64,000 nt of DNA from CAZHBA01 sp964530225 (GTDB lineage Bacteria; Pseudomonadota; Alphaproteobacteria; UBA6615), in the NCBI GenBank assembly GCA_964530225.1, contig CAZHBA010000064.1, positions 1 to 64,000 on the forward strand. The letters are read 5' to 3'. Position 1 is the first letter of the stretch. Each line of letters starts with the position of its first letter. The position numbers and the translations under genes were made by a program. The notes below the pieces were generated by a model, which was given only the letters and a program-made list of their open reading frames with translations, did not search any database and was not told where the DNA came from. This document shows positions 37,228-46,094 of the stretch, piece by piece.

Positions 37228-37319
37228 ATTTATCCTCGCGCCTTTCCAGCTGGGCTGCCGTTTCTCTGTCATCGTGCTAATGTCCGCGCCGTAAAAATAA
37301 ACTTGCGTGGAAATCTAAA

Positions 37320-38135
37320 ATGGTGAACCCGCTTAAAATTGGCGTCGTTGGCGCGTCGGGCCGCATGGGCCGCATGGTCGTTAGCGTCATTGCGGCAACC
37401 GATAGCTGCGAACTTGCTGGTGCGACCGAAATACCAGGCTCGGAGAATCTTGGCGCCGATGCCGGAGCGCTAGCCGGGGTCGCTAATAATGGCGTCATCA
37501 TCACCGCCGACGCGGCGGCAATGTTGGCCGGCGTCGATGTGGTCATCGACTTCACGGTGCCGGCTGCGACCCTGGCGCACGCCCAACTTTCCGCTGAAGC
37601 GGGCTGTGCACTGGTGGCCGGTACCACTGGCCTGGAAGACGCGCACCGGGCGGAGCTGGAATCAGCGGCGGCAGTGGTGCCGATTGTTTGGGCGCCCAAC
37701 ATGTCGGCGGGCGTCAACCTGTTATTCGCCGTAACCCAGCAGGTGGCCCGGGCGTTGGGCGACGATTTCGATATCGAAATCGTCGAGATGCATCACCACC
37801 ACAAGGTCGACGCACCGTCGGGCACCGCATTGGGGCTCGGCCAAGCTGCCGCGACCGGCCGGGGTGTCGATTTTGATGCGGTGAAGGTGTTGTCGCGCGA
37901 GGGTATCACCGGCAAACGAAAGCAGGGCAACATAGGCTTCGCGACCTTGCGCGGCGGTGATGTGGTGGGCGAGCATACGATCGTCTTTGCCGGCGCCGGC
38001 GAGCGTATCGAATTGTCCCATAGAACCACCGACCGGGCGATCTTTGCCCGTGGTGCGGTGCGTGCGGCGTTGTGGACTGCGGCCAAGCCCGCCGGGCTTT
38101 ACACCATGAACGATGTACTCGGATTGTCGGTCTAA
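37320..38135 (+). CDS. dapB: 4-hydroxy-tetrahydrodipicolinate reductase
   Basis: DapB reduces the product of DapA with NAD(P)H in lysine and diaminopimelate synthesis. The 271-residue protein has the nucleotide motif IGVVGASGRMGRMV, VVIDFTVPAATLAHAQ, VAGTTGL, APNMSAGVNLLFAV, EIVEMHHHHKVDAPSGTAL (catalytic His and Lys) and ALWTAAKPAGLYTMNDVLGL at the C-terminus. It lies between dnaJ and nth on the same strand, as in many alphaproteobacteria. Confidence 0.97.
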   Translation: MVNPLKIGVVGASGRMGRMVVSVIAATDSCELAGATEIPGSENLGADAGALAGVANNGVIITADAAAMLAGVDVVIDFTVPAATLAHAQLSAEAGCALVAGTTGLEDAHRAELESAAAVVPIVWAPNMSAGVNLLFAVTQQVARALGDDFDIEIVEMHHHHKVDAPSGTALGLGQAAATGRGVDFDAVKVLSREGITGKRKQGNIGFATLRGGDVVGEHTIVFAGAGERIELSHRTTDRAIFARGAVRAALWTAAKPAGLYTMNDVLGLSV

Positions 38136-38147
38136 ACCGGTCTCACC

Positions 38148-38792
38148 ATGGCGCAGATGAACAAGGACCAGATTAAAACCTTTTTCAAGCGTTTGTCGGC
38201 GGCGGATCTCTCCCCCACCACCGAACTCACTTACACCAATAACTTCACGTTTCTGGTGGCCGTCGTGCTGTCGGCTCAGGCCACCGACGTTGGGGTCAAC
38301 AAGGCGACTACCAAGCTGTTTAAAATCGTCGACACACCACAAAAAATGCTAAAGTTGGGCGAGGATGGACTGATTGAACATATCCGCACGATCGGTCTGT
38401 TCCGCAATAAGGCGAAGAACGTCATTGGGCTCAGCGGCCAGCTTATCGAGCAGCACGGCGGCGAAGTGCCAAACGACCGCGAAGCGCTAGAAGCGTTACC
38501 GGGGGTCGGGCGCAAAACCGCCAATGTGGTGCTCAATTCTGCCTTTGGCGAGCTGACGATCGCCGTCGACACCCATATATTCAGGCTATCGAACCGCACT
38601 GGCCTGGCGCCGGGCAAAAACGTCGTCGAAGTTGAAAATAACCTGCTTAAACGGGTGCCGGAGCAATACCTGCAGCACGCCCATCACTGGCTCATTCTCC
38701 ATGGACGCTATGTCTGCAAGGCCAGGAAGCCCAACTGTGAGAATTGCACCGCCGCCGATATTTGCCGGTACGAAGCGAAAACGATCTCCTGA
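38148..38792 (+). CDS. nth: Endonuclease III
   Basis: Nth is a bifunctional glycosylase and AP lyase that removes oxidised pyrimidines. The helix-hairpin-helix LPGVGRKTANVVL contains the catalytic Lys123 and the following AVDTHIFRLSNR contains Asp141. The [4Fe-4S] cluster ligands Cys190, Cys197, Cys200 and Cys206 keep the usual C-x6-C-x2-C-x5-C spacing. The 214-residue length fits. It follows dapB by 12 bases. Confidence 0.97.
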   Translation: MAQMNKDQIKTFFKRLSAADLSPTTELTYTNNFTFLVAVVLSAQATDVGVNKATTKLFKIVDTPQKMLKLGEDGLIEHIRTIGLFRNKAKNVIGLSGQLIEQHGGEVPNDREALEALPGVGRKTANVVLNSAFGELTIAVDTHIFRLSNRTGLAPGKNVVEVENNLLKRVPEQYLQHAHHWLILHGRYVCKARKPNCENCTAADICRYEAKTIS

Positions 38793-38811
38793 TTTCTAGC
38801 CTAAAACTGGA

Positions 38812-39288
38812 TTATGAGGCTGTCGCGGGCCTCACCATTGCGTTGTAGCAATCTGTGATATCGTTACCCTTGAGGCGGCCTTCTGCGTTGCGCGCCTCAA
38901 AATACTCGACGGCGCTTGACCGGCTCGCTGCGCCATTGGCGTACAAAAAAACATGAAATGTACACGTCGCTTCCAGGTCGCGATAGAGCCGAACCTCCGC
39001 CGGTCCGTCGCGGCGCACCAAATCCGGCTGCCCCAGTAAGTTATCGACGGCGTCGCTCGCGAGTCCGATCAATATATTGGGGGTCGAAGGCGATGTTGAG
39101 GCGGCACGTGCACTGTCACGTACAGGTGCGCGTGGTTTTGGCTCGGTTTGGGGGGCTGTCGCTGGCGGCATCGGTGCTTTGGCAGCATTCGTGGGGGCCG
39201 GATTCGATGGTGCCTGGGTATTTTGTGTCCCAGTGCAGGCTGCCAGGAGGCAGGCGGCGCAAATCGGTATCAAATTCCGGGCATGCAT
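38812..39288 (-). CDS. Putative lipoprotein of an alphaproteobacterial family
   Basis: A lipoprotein signal peptide (from ATG 39288, LLAAC with Cys18) is followed by a Pro/Ala/Thr-rich linker and a C-terminal domain with NILIGLASDAVDNLLGQPDL, AEVRLYRDLEATCTFHVFLY and GNDITDCYNAMV. The LGQPDLVRRDG...RLYR pattern resembles small SmpA/OmlA-type repeats found in uncharacterised alphaproteobacterial lipoproteins; a role in the envelope is inferred from location only. An ATG at 39369 would add a prefix without a signal. It converges on nth. Confidence 0.72.
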   Translation of the reverse strand: MHARNLIPICAACLLAACTGTQNTQAPSNPAPTNAAKAPMPPATAPQTEPKPRAPVRDSARAASTSPSTPNILIGLASDAVDNLLGQPDLVRRDGPAEVRLYRDLEATCTFHVFLYANGAASRSSAVEYFEARNAEGRLKGNDITDCYNAMVRPATAS

Positions 39289-39325
39289 CGGTTGTTCAGC
39301 GGCACCAATAGGATGGTCTGGGGGA

Positions 39326-39469
39326 TTAGACGACCAATAGCAGAAGCTCAGGGGTAGCGGTAATGACACCGCCGGACATAATGGCGATCAGCGACGGCTC
39401 CGCGTCGTCTTCATCAGTTCGCGATGCGTCGAGACCTAACGAATTAAGGAGCGACCGCAAGATTGCCAT
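39326..39469 (-). CDS. Possible 47-residue small protein
   Basis: On the minus strand an ATG at 39469, inside the last codons of the bactofilin gene, opens a 47-codon frame ending TAA at 39328-39326. The product has a polar first half (LLNSLGLDASRTDEDDAEPS) and a hydrophobic second half (LIAIMSGGVITATPELLLLV), like a small single-pass protein. The overlap of 26 bases with the upstream gene suggests coupled translation, but the ribosome site is poor and I recognise no family, so it may be chance. Confidence 0.35.
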   Translation of the reverse strand: MAILRSLLNSLGLDASRTDEDDAEPSLIAIMSGGVITATPELLLLVV

Positions 39470-39896
39470 GAATTTCGCCGCCATTCTCGATCTCTAGATG
39501 ACCATATCGAACTTTACCGGTCACCCGACCCGTGCTGGTGATGCGCAAACAGTTGTTGACCGTTAAATCGCCGTCGAATTCACCGCCAATCGTTGCGTCG
39601 TTTAAAGTTGCGGTTCCCTTAAAGGAACCGCTCTGTGCAATTTCCATTGTTTTCGCGTTGGGCACTACTGCTTCGAGGCGACCTTCAATAATCAGTAGCT
39701 CGCACTCGGAGATTTCACCGGACAACGTGATATCGCGGCCAATCGTCAGGGCTCGGCTATCTAAGGGCCGATGCTCAGCGCTGCCACTCTGTCCCAATGA
39801 CAGGTTTGGAATGTCTACGATCCTTGCGGGCCGGCTTTCCAAAAAGCTCAAATCGGGTTTGTTGTGCTCGCTGGCATCGTCGTTCGTCGCGCTCAT
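39444..39896 (-). CDS. Bactofilin (polymer-forming cytoskeletal protein)
   Basis: Bactofilins form filaments that position cell-wall enzymes, for example in stalk formation. The core (about residues 50-145 of 150 aa from ATG 39896) is a run of beta-helix turns: ALTIGRDITLSGEISECELL, LIIEGRLEAVVPNAKTMEI, GSFKGTATLNDATIGGEFDGD and GRVTGKVRYGHLEIENGGEIHG. The unstructured N-terminus is short. GGGAG lies eight bases before the ATG. No M23 peptidase gene, a frequent bactofilin partner, is adjacent. Confidence 0.9.
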   Translation of the reverse strand: MSATNDDASEHNKPDLSFLESRPARIVDIPNLSLGQSGSAEHRPLDSRALTIGRDITLSGEISECELLIIEGRLEAVVPNAKTMEIAQSGSFKGTATLNDATIGGEFDGDLTVNNCLRITSTGRVTGKVRYGHLEIENGGEIHGNLAVAP

Positions 39897-40055
39897 GGTC
39901 ACGTCTCCCAAGGAGTCGCCCGCCGGCAACACCGCGCCATGAAGCTGCGATGTAGAGCCAGTAGTCCAAACGCCAACAGTGCGTGCGCTGTTATATAACA
40001 CTTCCCATCAAAAGTTGGCAATTAAACGGAAAATCTTGAAATATAGTTAAATTAC

Positions 40056-40724
40056 TTAAACCATCTTACTGGAATGTAAGCGCTCAAAGATGTGCAGCAT
40101 GAACGCCGTGCCGAATAGCGGCAGGATGAGATTGACGATCGGGATCGAAGCAACGACGGCAATGGTCAAGCCGGCAAGCCAAGTGGCGATACCGTGGGCG
40201 TGGCGTGTGGCGCGAATTTCAGCGTGATTGAGGCGCCGACAGGCGACAAGTTCGAAATATTCGCGGCCCAGCAGATAACCGTTTAGCACCCAGCTGACAA
40301 TGACATAGATTGGCGGGAAAAACATCAGCGGTAACACCAGAATATTGAACACGATCAAAATAATGCCGAAGCGTATTCCGATCACGATCGCTTCCGTGAT
40401 CGACTGCGCGCGTGCTTCCGGTAAATTTGGGTAGTGTCGCGCCTCAACGGCACGGCAGATCCACTCCAGCATGAAACTGGCGATGATGCCGACGAAAGCG
40501 GGTAACAGCAAAACCAGTAGCACCACCGCCATCAGGTTGCCGAGTAGATCGACGATCCAGTCGAGCCAGGCGAGGCCGACAAAGTCGGTATGATTGAGGG
40601 TCGCATTGAGGGCAAACCACAGCGCGATCGCCGTCGTCAGGCTGCCGACGATACTTAGCCACAGCACGCGCTGAAACGGCGCTGTGGGCAATTGGCCGAG
40701 GGTCTTAAAAAGTGCATCGAACAT
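40056..40724 (-). CDS. EI24 domain membrane protein (CysZ-like)
   Basis: The 222-residue protein has about four to six transmembrane segments in the EI24/CysZ pattern: WLSIVGSLTTAIALWFAL, GNLMAVVLLVLLLPAFVGII, FGIILIVFNILVLPLMFFPP and a C-terminal pair with WVLNGYLLGREYFELVACRR between. CysZ imports sulfate; the LLGREYFELVACRR loop is typical of the alphaproteobacterial branch, whose substrate is not certain. It is divergent from the sugar-kinase gene. Confidence 0.85.
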   Translation of the reverse strand: MFDALFKTLGQLPTAPFQRVLWLSIVGSLTTAIALWFALNATLNHTDFVGLAWLDWIVDLLGNLMAVVLLVLLLPAFVGIIASFMLEWICRAVEARHYPNLPEARAQSITEAIVIGIRFGIILIVFNILVLPLMFFPPIYVIVSWVLNGYLLGREYFELVACRRLNHAEIRATRHAHGIATWLAGLTIAVVASIPIVNLILPLFGTAFMLHIFERLHSSKMV

Positions 40725-40848
40725 GACAGCGCAGTCTTAGCCACAGACCATGACAATACCAAGGCTTTCCTTGTCTGGCTGACGGTGGTGGCTATACTTC
40801 GCTGCGCCCAGTCACCGAATCGCCCCAATTTTCTAGAGGATTTTCGTC

Positions 40849-41862
40849 ATGAGTTCCGAATCAGCGCCCGTCGCCGATTTTGATGTGGTGTGTATCGGTA
40901 ACGCCATCGTCGATGTTCTAACCCAAAACGACGACGCGACACTGGCCCGGCTTGGCATGACCAAGGGGTCGATGTCGTTGATCGATGCAGAGGCGGCCGA
41001 ACAGCTTTACCAGGAATTAGGGCCGGGCATCGAAACATCGGGCGGATCGGCCGGTAACACCGCAGCCGGCTTGGCGTCGCTCGGTGCCAGCTGCGCCTAT
41101 ATCGGCCGGGTGCGCGACGATCAGTTTGGCGAAATATTTACCCATGATATTCGCACTATCGGTGTGGAATTCACCACGGCACCAGCGACGTCCGGGCCAC
41201 CGACGGCGCGCTGCCTGATTCTGATCACGCCCGATGCTGAGCGCACCATGAACACCTTTCTGGGAGCTTGCGCTGATCTGGGGTCTGACGATATCGACGA
41301 TGATTTGATCGGGCGGGCGCAGGTAACATATCTCGAAGGCTATTTGTGGGACCGCGACCCGGCCAAGCAGGCGTTCCTCAGGGCGGCGCGGTTGGCGCAT
41401 GCGGCGGGTCGCATGACGGCGCTAACACTATCCGATTCTTTCTGTGTTGACCGTCACCGCGATTCGTTCCGCGACCTCATCCACGGCCATATCGATATTC
41501 TGTTCGCCAACGAGGCCGAAATTCTATCCCTCTACGAGGTCGATAATTTCGACGCGGCCCTGCAGCACGCGCGCGAAGATTGTGCGGTCGCCGCGTTGAC
41601 CCGGTCGGAAAAGGGATCGGTGATCATCGCCGGCGATGAGGTTCATGTGATCGATGCCGAGCGGGTCATCCAGGTGGTCGACACCACCGGCGCTGGCGAT
41701 CAGTTTGCCGCCGGTTTTCTCTTCGGTTACACGCGCGGTAGCGACTTGGCGTTGTGCGGGCGCATCGGCGGTTTGGCCGCGGCGGAAGCCATCTCCCATG
41801 TTGGGCCACGGCCGCAAGTTAGCCTATCGAGTTTGGTAGAAGCGCGGCTTAGCGCGCGTTAG
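40849..41862 (+). CDS. PfkB-family kinase (adenosine kinase-like)
   Basis: The 337-residue ribokinase-fold protein has VVCIGNAIVDVL at the N-terminus, ETSGGSAGNTAAGLASLGA, the first PfkB region, and DTTGAGDQFAAGFLFGYT with the catalytic Asp near residue 285. Close alphaproteobacterial relatives are annotated as adenosine kinases. Substrate specificity cannot be proven by motif alone; ribokinase- or carbohydrate-kinase-like activity is possible. It converges on the solute-binding-protein gene with a 4-base overlap. Confidence 0.9.
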   Translation: MSSESAPVADFDVVCIGNAIVDVLTQNDDATLARLGMTKGSMSLIDAEAAEQLYQELGPGIETSGGSAGNTAAGLASLGASCAYIGRVRDDQFGEIFTHDIRTIGVEFTTAPATSGPPTARCLILITPDAERTMNTFLGACADLGSDDIDDDLIGRAQVTYLEGYLWDRDPAKQAFLRAARLAHAAGRMTALTLSDSFCVDRHRDSFRDLIHGHIDILFANEAEILSLYEVDNFDAALQHAREDCAVAALTRSEKGSVIIAGDEVHVIDAERVIQVVDTTGAGDQFAAGFLFGYTRGSDLALCGRIGGLAAAEAISHVGPRPQVSLSSLVEARLSAR

Positions 41863-43697
41863 TTGCCTTGGCCAGTCGCCCAGAGCGTTTCTAAACGCAC
41901 GCCGTAGACTGGCACCGTCTTGGGTCGCGTTAGTTTGCGCCAATAGGCGATGCGCTGGCCGGCATTGTGGTAGAGCGGCAGCACGTAGTAATTCCACATC
42001 AGGACCCGGTCGAGCGCGCGCGCTGCCGCGGTTAGCTCATCGCGGGTGCGGGCGGCACCGAGGGCGGCGATCATCGCGTCGACCGCCGGGTCGGCAACTC
42101 CAGTCCAATTGCGCCCGCCGGGCTGGTTGGCGGTGAGCGAACTCCAATAATTTTGTTGTTCGTTCCCCGGCGATAGCGTCACACCCCAAAACCCGAAGAC
42201 CATGTCGAAATCGTAACTGTCGATCAGGCCCTGAAATTGCGCCGATTCGACCAGCCGTACACGGGCTTCGATACCGATACGCTTCAAGTTGCGCGCGTAG
42301 GCCAGGGCGATACGCTCGTTCGACGGCAGGCGCAGCGTTATTTCGAAGCGGAACGGTTCCCCATCGGGTGCGCGCAATACATTGTCGCGCACCACGTAGC
42401 CGGCCGCTTTGAACAACTTGGCGGCTTGGCGAAGATTGCTGCGGTCGTGCCCCGAGCCATCTGTTGTCGGCGCCTGGAACGGCGGGCCGAATACCTGTGG
42501 GGGGACTTTTTCCCGCCATGGTCCCAAGAGCTTCAACTCTTCCGGCGACGGTAGACCGGCGGGCGCCAGAGCCGATTTGGCAAACATGCCGGATGTCCGC
42601 ACGTAACCCTGGTGCAGCAAGGTGCGGTTGAGCCATTCGAAGTCGAAGGCCAACATCAACGCCTGGCGCACGTTGCGGTTGGCGAACGGCAGCCGGCGGA
42701 GGTTGAAGGCTAGGGCGCGCAGCCCCGACGGTGTACTGTTAGCGATAGTTTCGCGCACGGCGCGGCCCTCGGCCAGTGCCGGGAAATCGTACTGGGTCGC
42801 CCAGCGTGCCGCGTCACCCTCGCCGCGATAATCGTAATCGCCAGCCTTGAACGCCTCTAGCGCCACGGAGCTATCGCGAAAGTAGCTGTAGCGGATGGTG
42901 TCGAAATTGAACTGGCCCCGATTGACCGCAAGATTGCTTCCCCAATAGTCCGGGTTACGGCGATAGACGATAGTGCGGCCGGGCTCGATGCGATCGACAA
43001 TGTAGGGGCCGCTGACGAGCGGCGGGTCGAGGGTAGTTTTAGTGAAATCCCGGCTTTGCCACCAACGCTTCGACAGGATTGGCAAAAAGCCGGCGACTAG
43101 CAGCGGTAGTTCACGATCGCTGTTGTCGACAAATGTAAAGCGCACGCTGAGCGGTCCGGTCTTTTTGATTTTTGCAACCCGCGACCAGGTGGCGCGGGCG
43201 TTGGGGGTGCCCTTGTTCTTCAGCGTAGCCCAACTGAAAATAACGTCGTCGACCGTGACCGGCGTGCCGTCAGAGAAACGCGCTTCTTGCCGCAGCGTGA
43301 ACTCGATCCAGCCGCGGTCATCAGCCATGTCGATTGATTCGGCGAGCAGCCCATAGAGCGAAAAGGGTTCGTCACGGCTACGACGGGTTAGGGTTTCGAA
43401 GTAATACCCGAAGCCATGGTGAAGCCCGGCGGCCGGTTTGCCCTTGATGACGTAAGGGTTGAGGGTATCGAACGTGCCGATCGCGTGCAGGCGAAAGCTG
43501 CCGCCTTTTGGGGCGTCGGGGTTCACATAGTCGAATTGGGAGAAATCAGCCGGATACTTTAGGGTACCGTGCATGGCGATCGCATGGCTAGGCTCGGCGA
43601 TGGCGGCGTGTGCGAGGACCACGGGCAACACGAATGCCGTGGCACACGCGCGTGCCAGTGGGAAAAACCTTGCCAATACTTGCCCCTCACAATTCAT
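41859..43697 (-). CDS. Family 5 extracellular solute-binding protein (YejA-like)
   Basis: The 612-residue periplasmic protein has a signal peptide (residues 1-34, ending AIAEPSHA) and an SBP family 5 fold: FDYVNPDAPKGGSFRLHAIG, FETLTRRSRDEPFSLYGLLA, WIEFTLRQEARFSDGTPVT, RRLPFANRNVRQALMLAFDF and a C-terminal GVRLETLW. The opening segment and length match YejA, which binds peptides such as microcin C. No YejBEF permease or ATPase gene accompanies it in this window, so its partners must lie elsewhere or the gene is orphan. Confidence 0.88.
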   Translation of the reverse strand: MNCEGQVLARFFPLARACATAFVLPVVLAHAAIAEPSHAIAMHGTLKYPADFSQFDYVNPDAPKGGSFRLHAIGTFDTLNPYVIKGKPAAGLHHGFGYYFETLTRRSRDEPFSLYGLLAESIDMADDRGWIEFTLRQEARFSDGTPVTVDDVIFSWATLKNKGTPNARATWSRVAKIKKTGPLSVRFTFVDNSDRELPLLVAGFLPILSKRWWQSRDFTKTTLDPPLVSGPYIVDRIEPGRTIVYRRNPDYWGSNLAVNRGQFNFDTIRYSYFRDSSVALEAFKAGDYDYRGEGDAARWATQYDFPALAEGRAVRETIANSTPSGLRALAFNLRRLPFANRNVRQALMLAFDFEWLNRTLLHQGYVRTSGMFAKSALAPAGLPSPEELKLLGPWREKVPPQVFGPPFQAPTTDGSGHDRSNLRQAAKLFKAAGYVVRDNVLRAPDGEPFRFEITLRLPSNERIALAYARNLKRIGIEARVRLVESAQFQGLIDSYDFDMVFGFWGVTLSPGNEQQNYWSSLTANQPGGRNWTGVADPAVDAMIAALGAARTRDELTAAARALDRVLMWNYYVLPLYHNAGQRIAYWRKLTRPKTVPVYGVRLETLWATGQGN

Positions 43698-43824
43698 TCA
43701 GAACATGTTTACTGACAACGAACGAATCAAGATCCACATATAGGTAGTGTTCAAATGATTCGATACTGTTCGCCAATCGCGCGACAGTAAAAGAACTGAC
43801 AGTCTAACCGGAGACGAGGCGATT

Positions 43825-44943
43825 ATGCATATCGGCGTTCCCCATGAGATTAAGATCCAGGAGCATCGTGTTGGTTTGATCCCCGCATCGGTGCGTGAAT
43901 TGACCCATCAAGGCCACACGGTGACAGTGGAGACTGATGCCGGCGCTGGCGTCAACTTCTCCGACGACGACTACCGCGCCGCCGGTGCCAGCATCGCCCC
44001 TGATGCGGCTACGGTATTTGCCACGGCGGAGATCATCGTCAAGGTCAAGGAACCGCAGGCAGCCGAGTTTTCGCTGCTGCGTGAAGGCCAGGTTCTGTTT
44101 ACCTACCTGCATCTCGCCGCCGAGCCGGAAGTGACCGACGCTCTGGTGGCGTCGAATTGCATCGCCATCGGCTACGAGACGGTGACTGGCCCGTACGACG
44201 GTCTGCCGCTGCTGTCGCCCATGAGTGAAGTCGCCGGCCGCTTGTCGATCCAGGTTGGTGCCCACTGCTTGGAAAAGGAAAGCGGCGGCCGTGGCGTTTT
44301 GCTGGGTGGCGTGCCTGGGGTTGAGGTTGCCGATGTAGTGGTGATAGGCGGCGGGGTCGCCGGCACCAACGCGGCCCGCATGGCCATGGGCATGGAAGCG
44401 CGCGTTACCGTGCTCGACCGTTCGCTCAATCGGCTGAAGGAACTCGACATGCAGTTCGGACCGACGCTGAACACCATCTATGCCACGGTCGACGCGGTTG
44501 AACGGTATGTGCTGGCCGCCGACCTGGTGGTCGGCGCGGTGCTGGTGCCGGGCGCGGCGACCCCGCAACTTGTTACGGCGGAGATGGTAAGCCGGATGAA
44601 GCGAGGCTCTGTGCTGGTCGATATCTGGATCGATCAGGGCGGTTGTTTCGAAACGTCGCGTCCGACCACCCACGATAATCCTACCTTCATTGTCGACGAC
44701 GTGGTGCATTATTGCGTCACCAATATGCCCGCCGTCGTGTCCCGCACATCGTCGGTGGCGTTGAACAACGCCACCTTGCCGTTCGTTCTGGAACTTGCCG
44801 ACAAGGGCCACCACCGGGCATTGCACGAGAACGTTCATTTCAGGGCTGGCCTGAACGTCCATCACGGCCACATCACTCATGGTGCGGTGGCGAAGGCGCT
44901 GGGGCGGCCATACCGCCATGCCGAAGACGCGATCCAGCCCTAG
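43825..44943 (+). CDS. ald: Alanine dehydrogenase
   Basis: Ald reversibly deaminates L-alanine to pyruvate with NAD. The 372-residue protein starts [20 protein letters not shown] and has [14 protein letters not shown] (pyruvate-binding Lys), [17 protein letters not shown] (His near residue 96), [16 protein letters not shown] (NAD motif), [20 protein letters not shown] and a C-terminal [14 protein letters not shown]. An upstream GAG-rich ribosome site is present. It stands alone between the solute-binding-protein gene and a dead macro-domain gene. Confidence 0.96.
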   Translation: MHIGVPHEIKIQEHRVGLIPASVRELTHQGHTVTVETDAGAGVNFSDDDYRAAGASIAPDAATVFATAEIIVKVKEPQAAEFSLLREGQVLFTYLHLAAEPEVTDALVASNCIAIGYETVTGPYDGLPLLSPMSEVAGRLSIQVGAHCLEKESGGRGVLLGGVPGVEVADVVVIGGGVAGTNAARMAMGMEARVTVLDRSLNRLKELDMQFGPTLNTIYATVDAVERYVLAADLVVGAVLVPGAATPQLVTAEMVSRMKRGSVLVDIWIDQGGCFETSRPTTHDNPTFIVDDVVHYCVTNMPAVVSRTSSVALNNATLPFVLELADKGHHRALHENVHFRAGLNVHHGHITHGAVAKALGRPYRHAEDAIQP

Positions 44944-44955
44944 CAGGGACAGGGA

Positions 44956-45351
44956 ATGCCAATGAGCGAAACTCGGCTCGAGATATTTACCGGCGATATC
45001 ACGACCTTGATGTCGACGCCATCGTCAATGCGGCGAACAAGACATTGGCGCTGGGTGGCAGCGTGTGCGGCGCTATCCACCGTGCGGTAAGGTCGGAATT
45101 GGCAGTAGCCTGCGCGCGTATTGGCCATTATTCGACTGGCGAAGCACGGCCGACCGCAGGCTATTAACTACCAGCGCACTACGTCATCCATGCCGCTGGT
45201 CCGGCCTGCCATGATAGTGGCCTCGGCGACGCACATCGCCGTTGATACCGCACGAACGACATTGCCGGCGGTACCGTCGCTCAAGCACGTTATTTTCTGC
45301 ATTTTCGGGGACAATGTAACAGTCGCCTACCAGCACGCGCTAGCGGAATAG
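44956..45351 (+). pseudogene. Remnant of a macro-domain (ADP-ribose-binding) gene
   Basis: From ATG 44956 the first frame reads MSETRLEIFTGDITT, a typical macro-domain start. A frameshift near 45008 then gives DVDAIVNAANKTLALGGSV and GAIHRAV (45011-45090), the ADP-ribose-binding loop. That frame meets an in-frame TAA at 45165 at GY-stop-LPAHYVIHAAGP, where intact proteins have GYxLPARYVIHTVGP. A large deletion and another shift follow, and a third frame ends with HVIFCIFGDNVTVAYQHAL (45270-45351), the usual C-terminus. The gene has at least two shifts, a nonsense codon and a deletion, and is dead. It fills the gap between ald and phoB. Confidence 0.85.
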
Positions 45352-45361
45352 TTGCTTCCAG

Positions 45362-46075
45362 TCAGTCAGCAGGGTCGAGTTCAAGCGCATACCCAGCTGA
45401 GCGCACCGTGCGGATAAGGTCAGGCGTGTCCGGCAGGTTCATGGCTTTGCGTAGACGGCGAATGTGCACGTCGATCGTGCGCGGCTCAATATAGGCTTCC
45501 TGGCCCCAGACGCCGTCGAGCAACTGCTCGCGGCTGAACACCCGGCCGGGGTGCTCAAGCAGGAAGCGCAGCAGGCGAAATTCGGTCGGCCCCAATTCGA
45601 TTGTTTGGTCGCCGCGGCTGACCCGGTGATTGCCGAGGTCCATGACGATATCAGCATAGGCCAGCGTGTCCTTACCGAATGCCGGGCGGGTGCGTCGCAT
45701 CACCGCGCGCACGCGCGCGATTAGTTCGTTCGGCGAAAACGGTTTGACCACATAGTCGTCGGCGCCGGACTCTAGACCGCGAATACGGTCGCCCTCCTCA
45801 CCACGCGCGGTTAGCAATATAACCGGCAGATCACTTGTATCAGGGTTGCGTCGTAGTTGCCGACAAATTTCAATGCCGGAGACGTAAGGCAGCATCCAGT
45901 CGAGCAAAACCAGGTCCGGCTTCGCCTCAGTTACCGCCAGCATGGCCTCCTCGCCGTCGCGGGCGACGGCGGTTCGAAAACCGGCCTTTTCTAAATTGTA
46001 GGTCAGCAGCTCGACCAACGCCGCTTCGTCCTCGACGATCAGAATATTCGGCTGCAACGTGTTGGCGCCATCCAT
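45362..46075 (-). CDS. phoB: Phosphate regulon response regulator PhoB
   Basis: PhoB activates Pho-regulon promoters when phosphorylated by PhoR. The 237-residue OmpR-class protein has a receiver domain with ILIVEDEAALVELL and LVLLDWMLP (Asp59 phosphoacceptor) and VVKPFSPNELIARV, then a winged-helix domain with ELGPTEFRLLRFLLEHPGRV and PRTIDVHIRRLRKAMN. It is the last gene of the minus-strand phoR-pstSCAB-phoU-phoB cluster. Confidence 0.97.
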   Translation of the reverse strand: MDGANTLQPNILIVEDEAALVELLTYNLEKAGFRTAVARDGEEAMLAVTEAKPDLVLLDWMLPYVSGIEICRQLRRNPDTSDLPVILLTARGEEGDRIRGLESGADDYVVKPFSPNELIARVRAVMRRTRPAFGKDTLAYADIVMDLGNHRVSRGDQTIELGPTEFRLLRFLLEHPGRVFSREQLLDGVWGQEAYIEPRTIDVHIRRLRKAMNLPDTPDLIRTVRSAGYALELDPAD

Positions 46076-46094
46076 GGCTTCTACGCTTTGTTGC

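Noticed and set aside
36151..37272. A 373-codon minus-strand frame antisense to dnaJ
   Set aside because: dnaJ is intact with all zinc motifs, and the antisense product resembles no protein family.
43804..44919. A 371-codon minus-strand frame antisense to ald
   Set aside because: It is His/Arg/Gly-rich with no recognisable domain and mirrors the intact ald gene; it is a GC-driven shadow.
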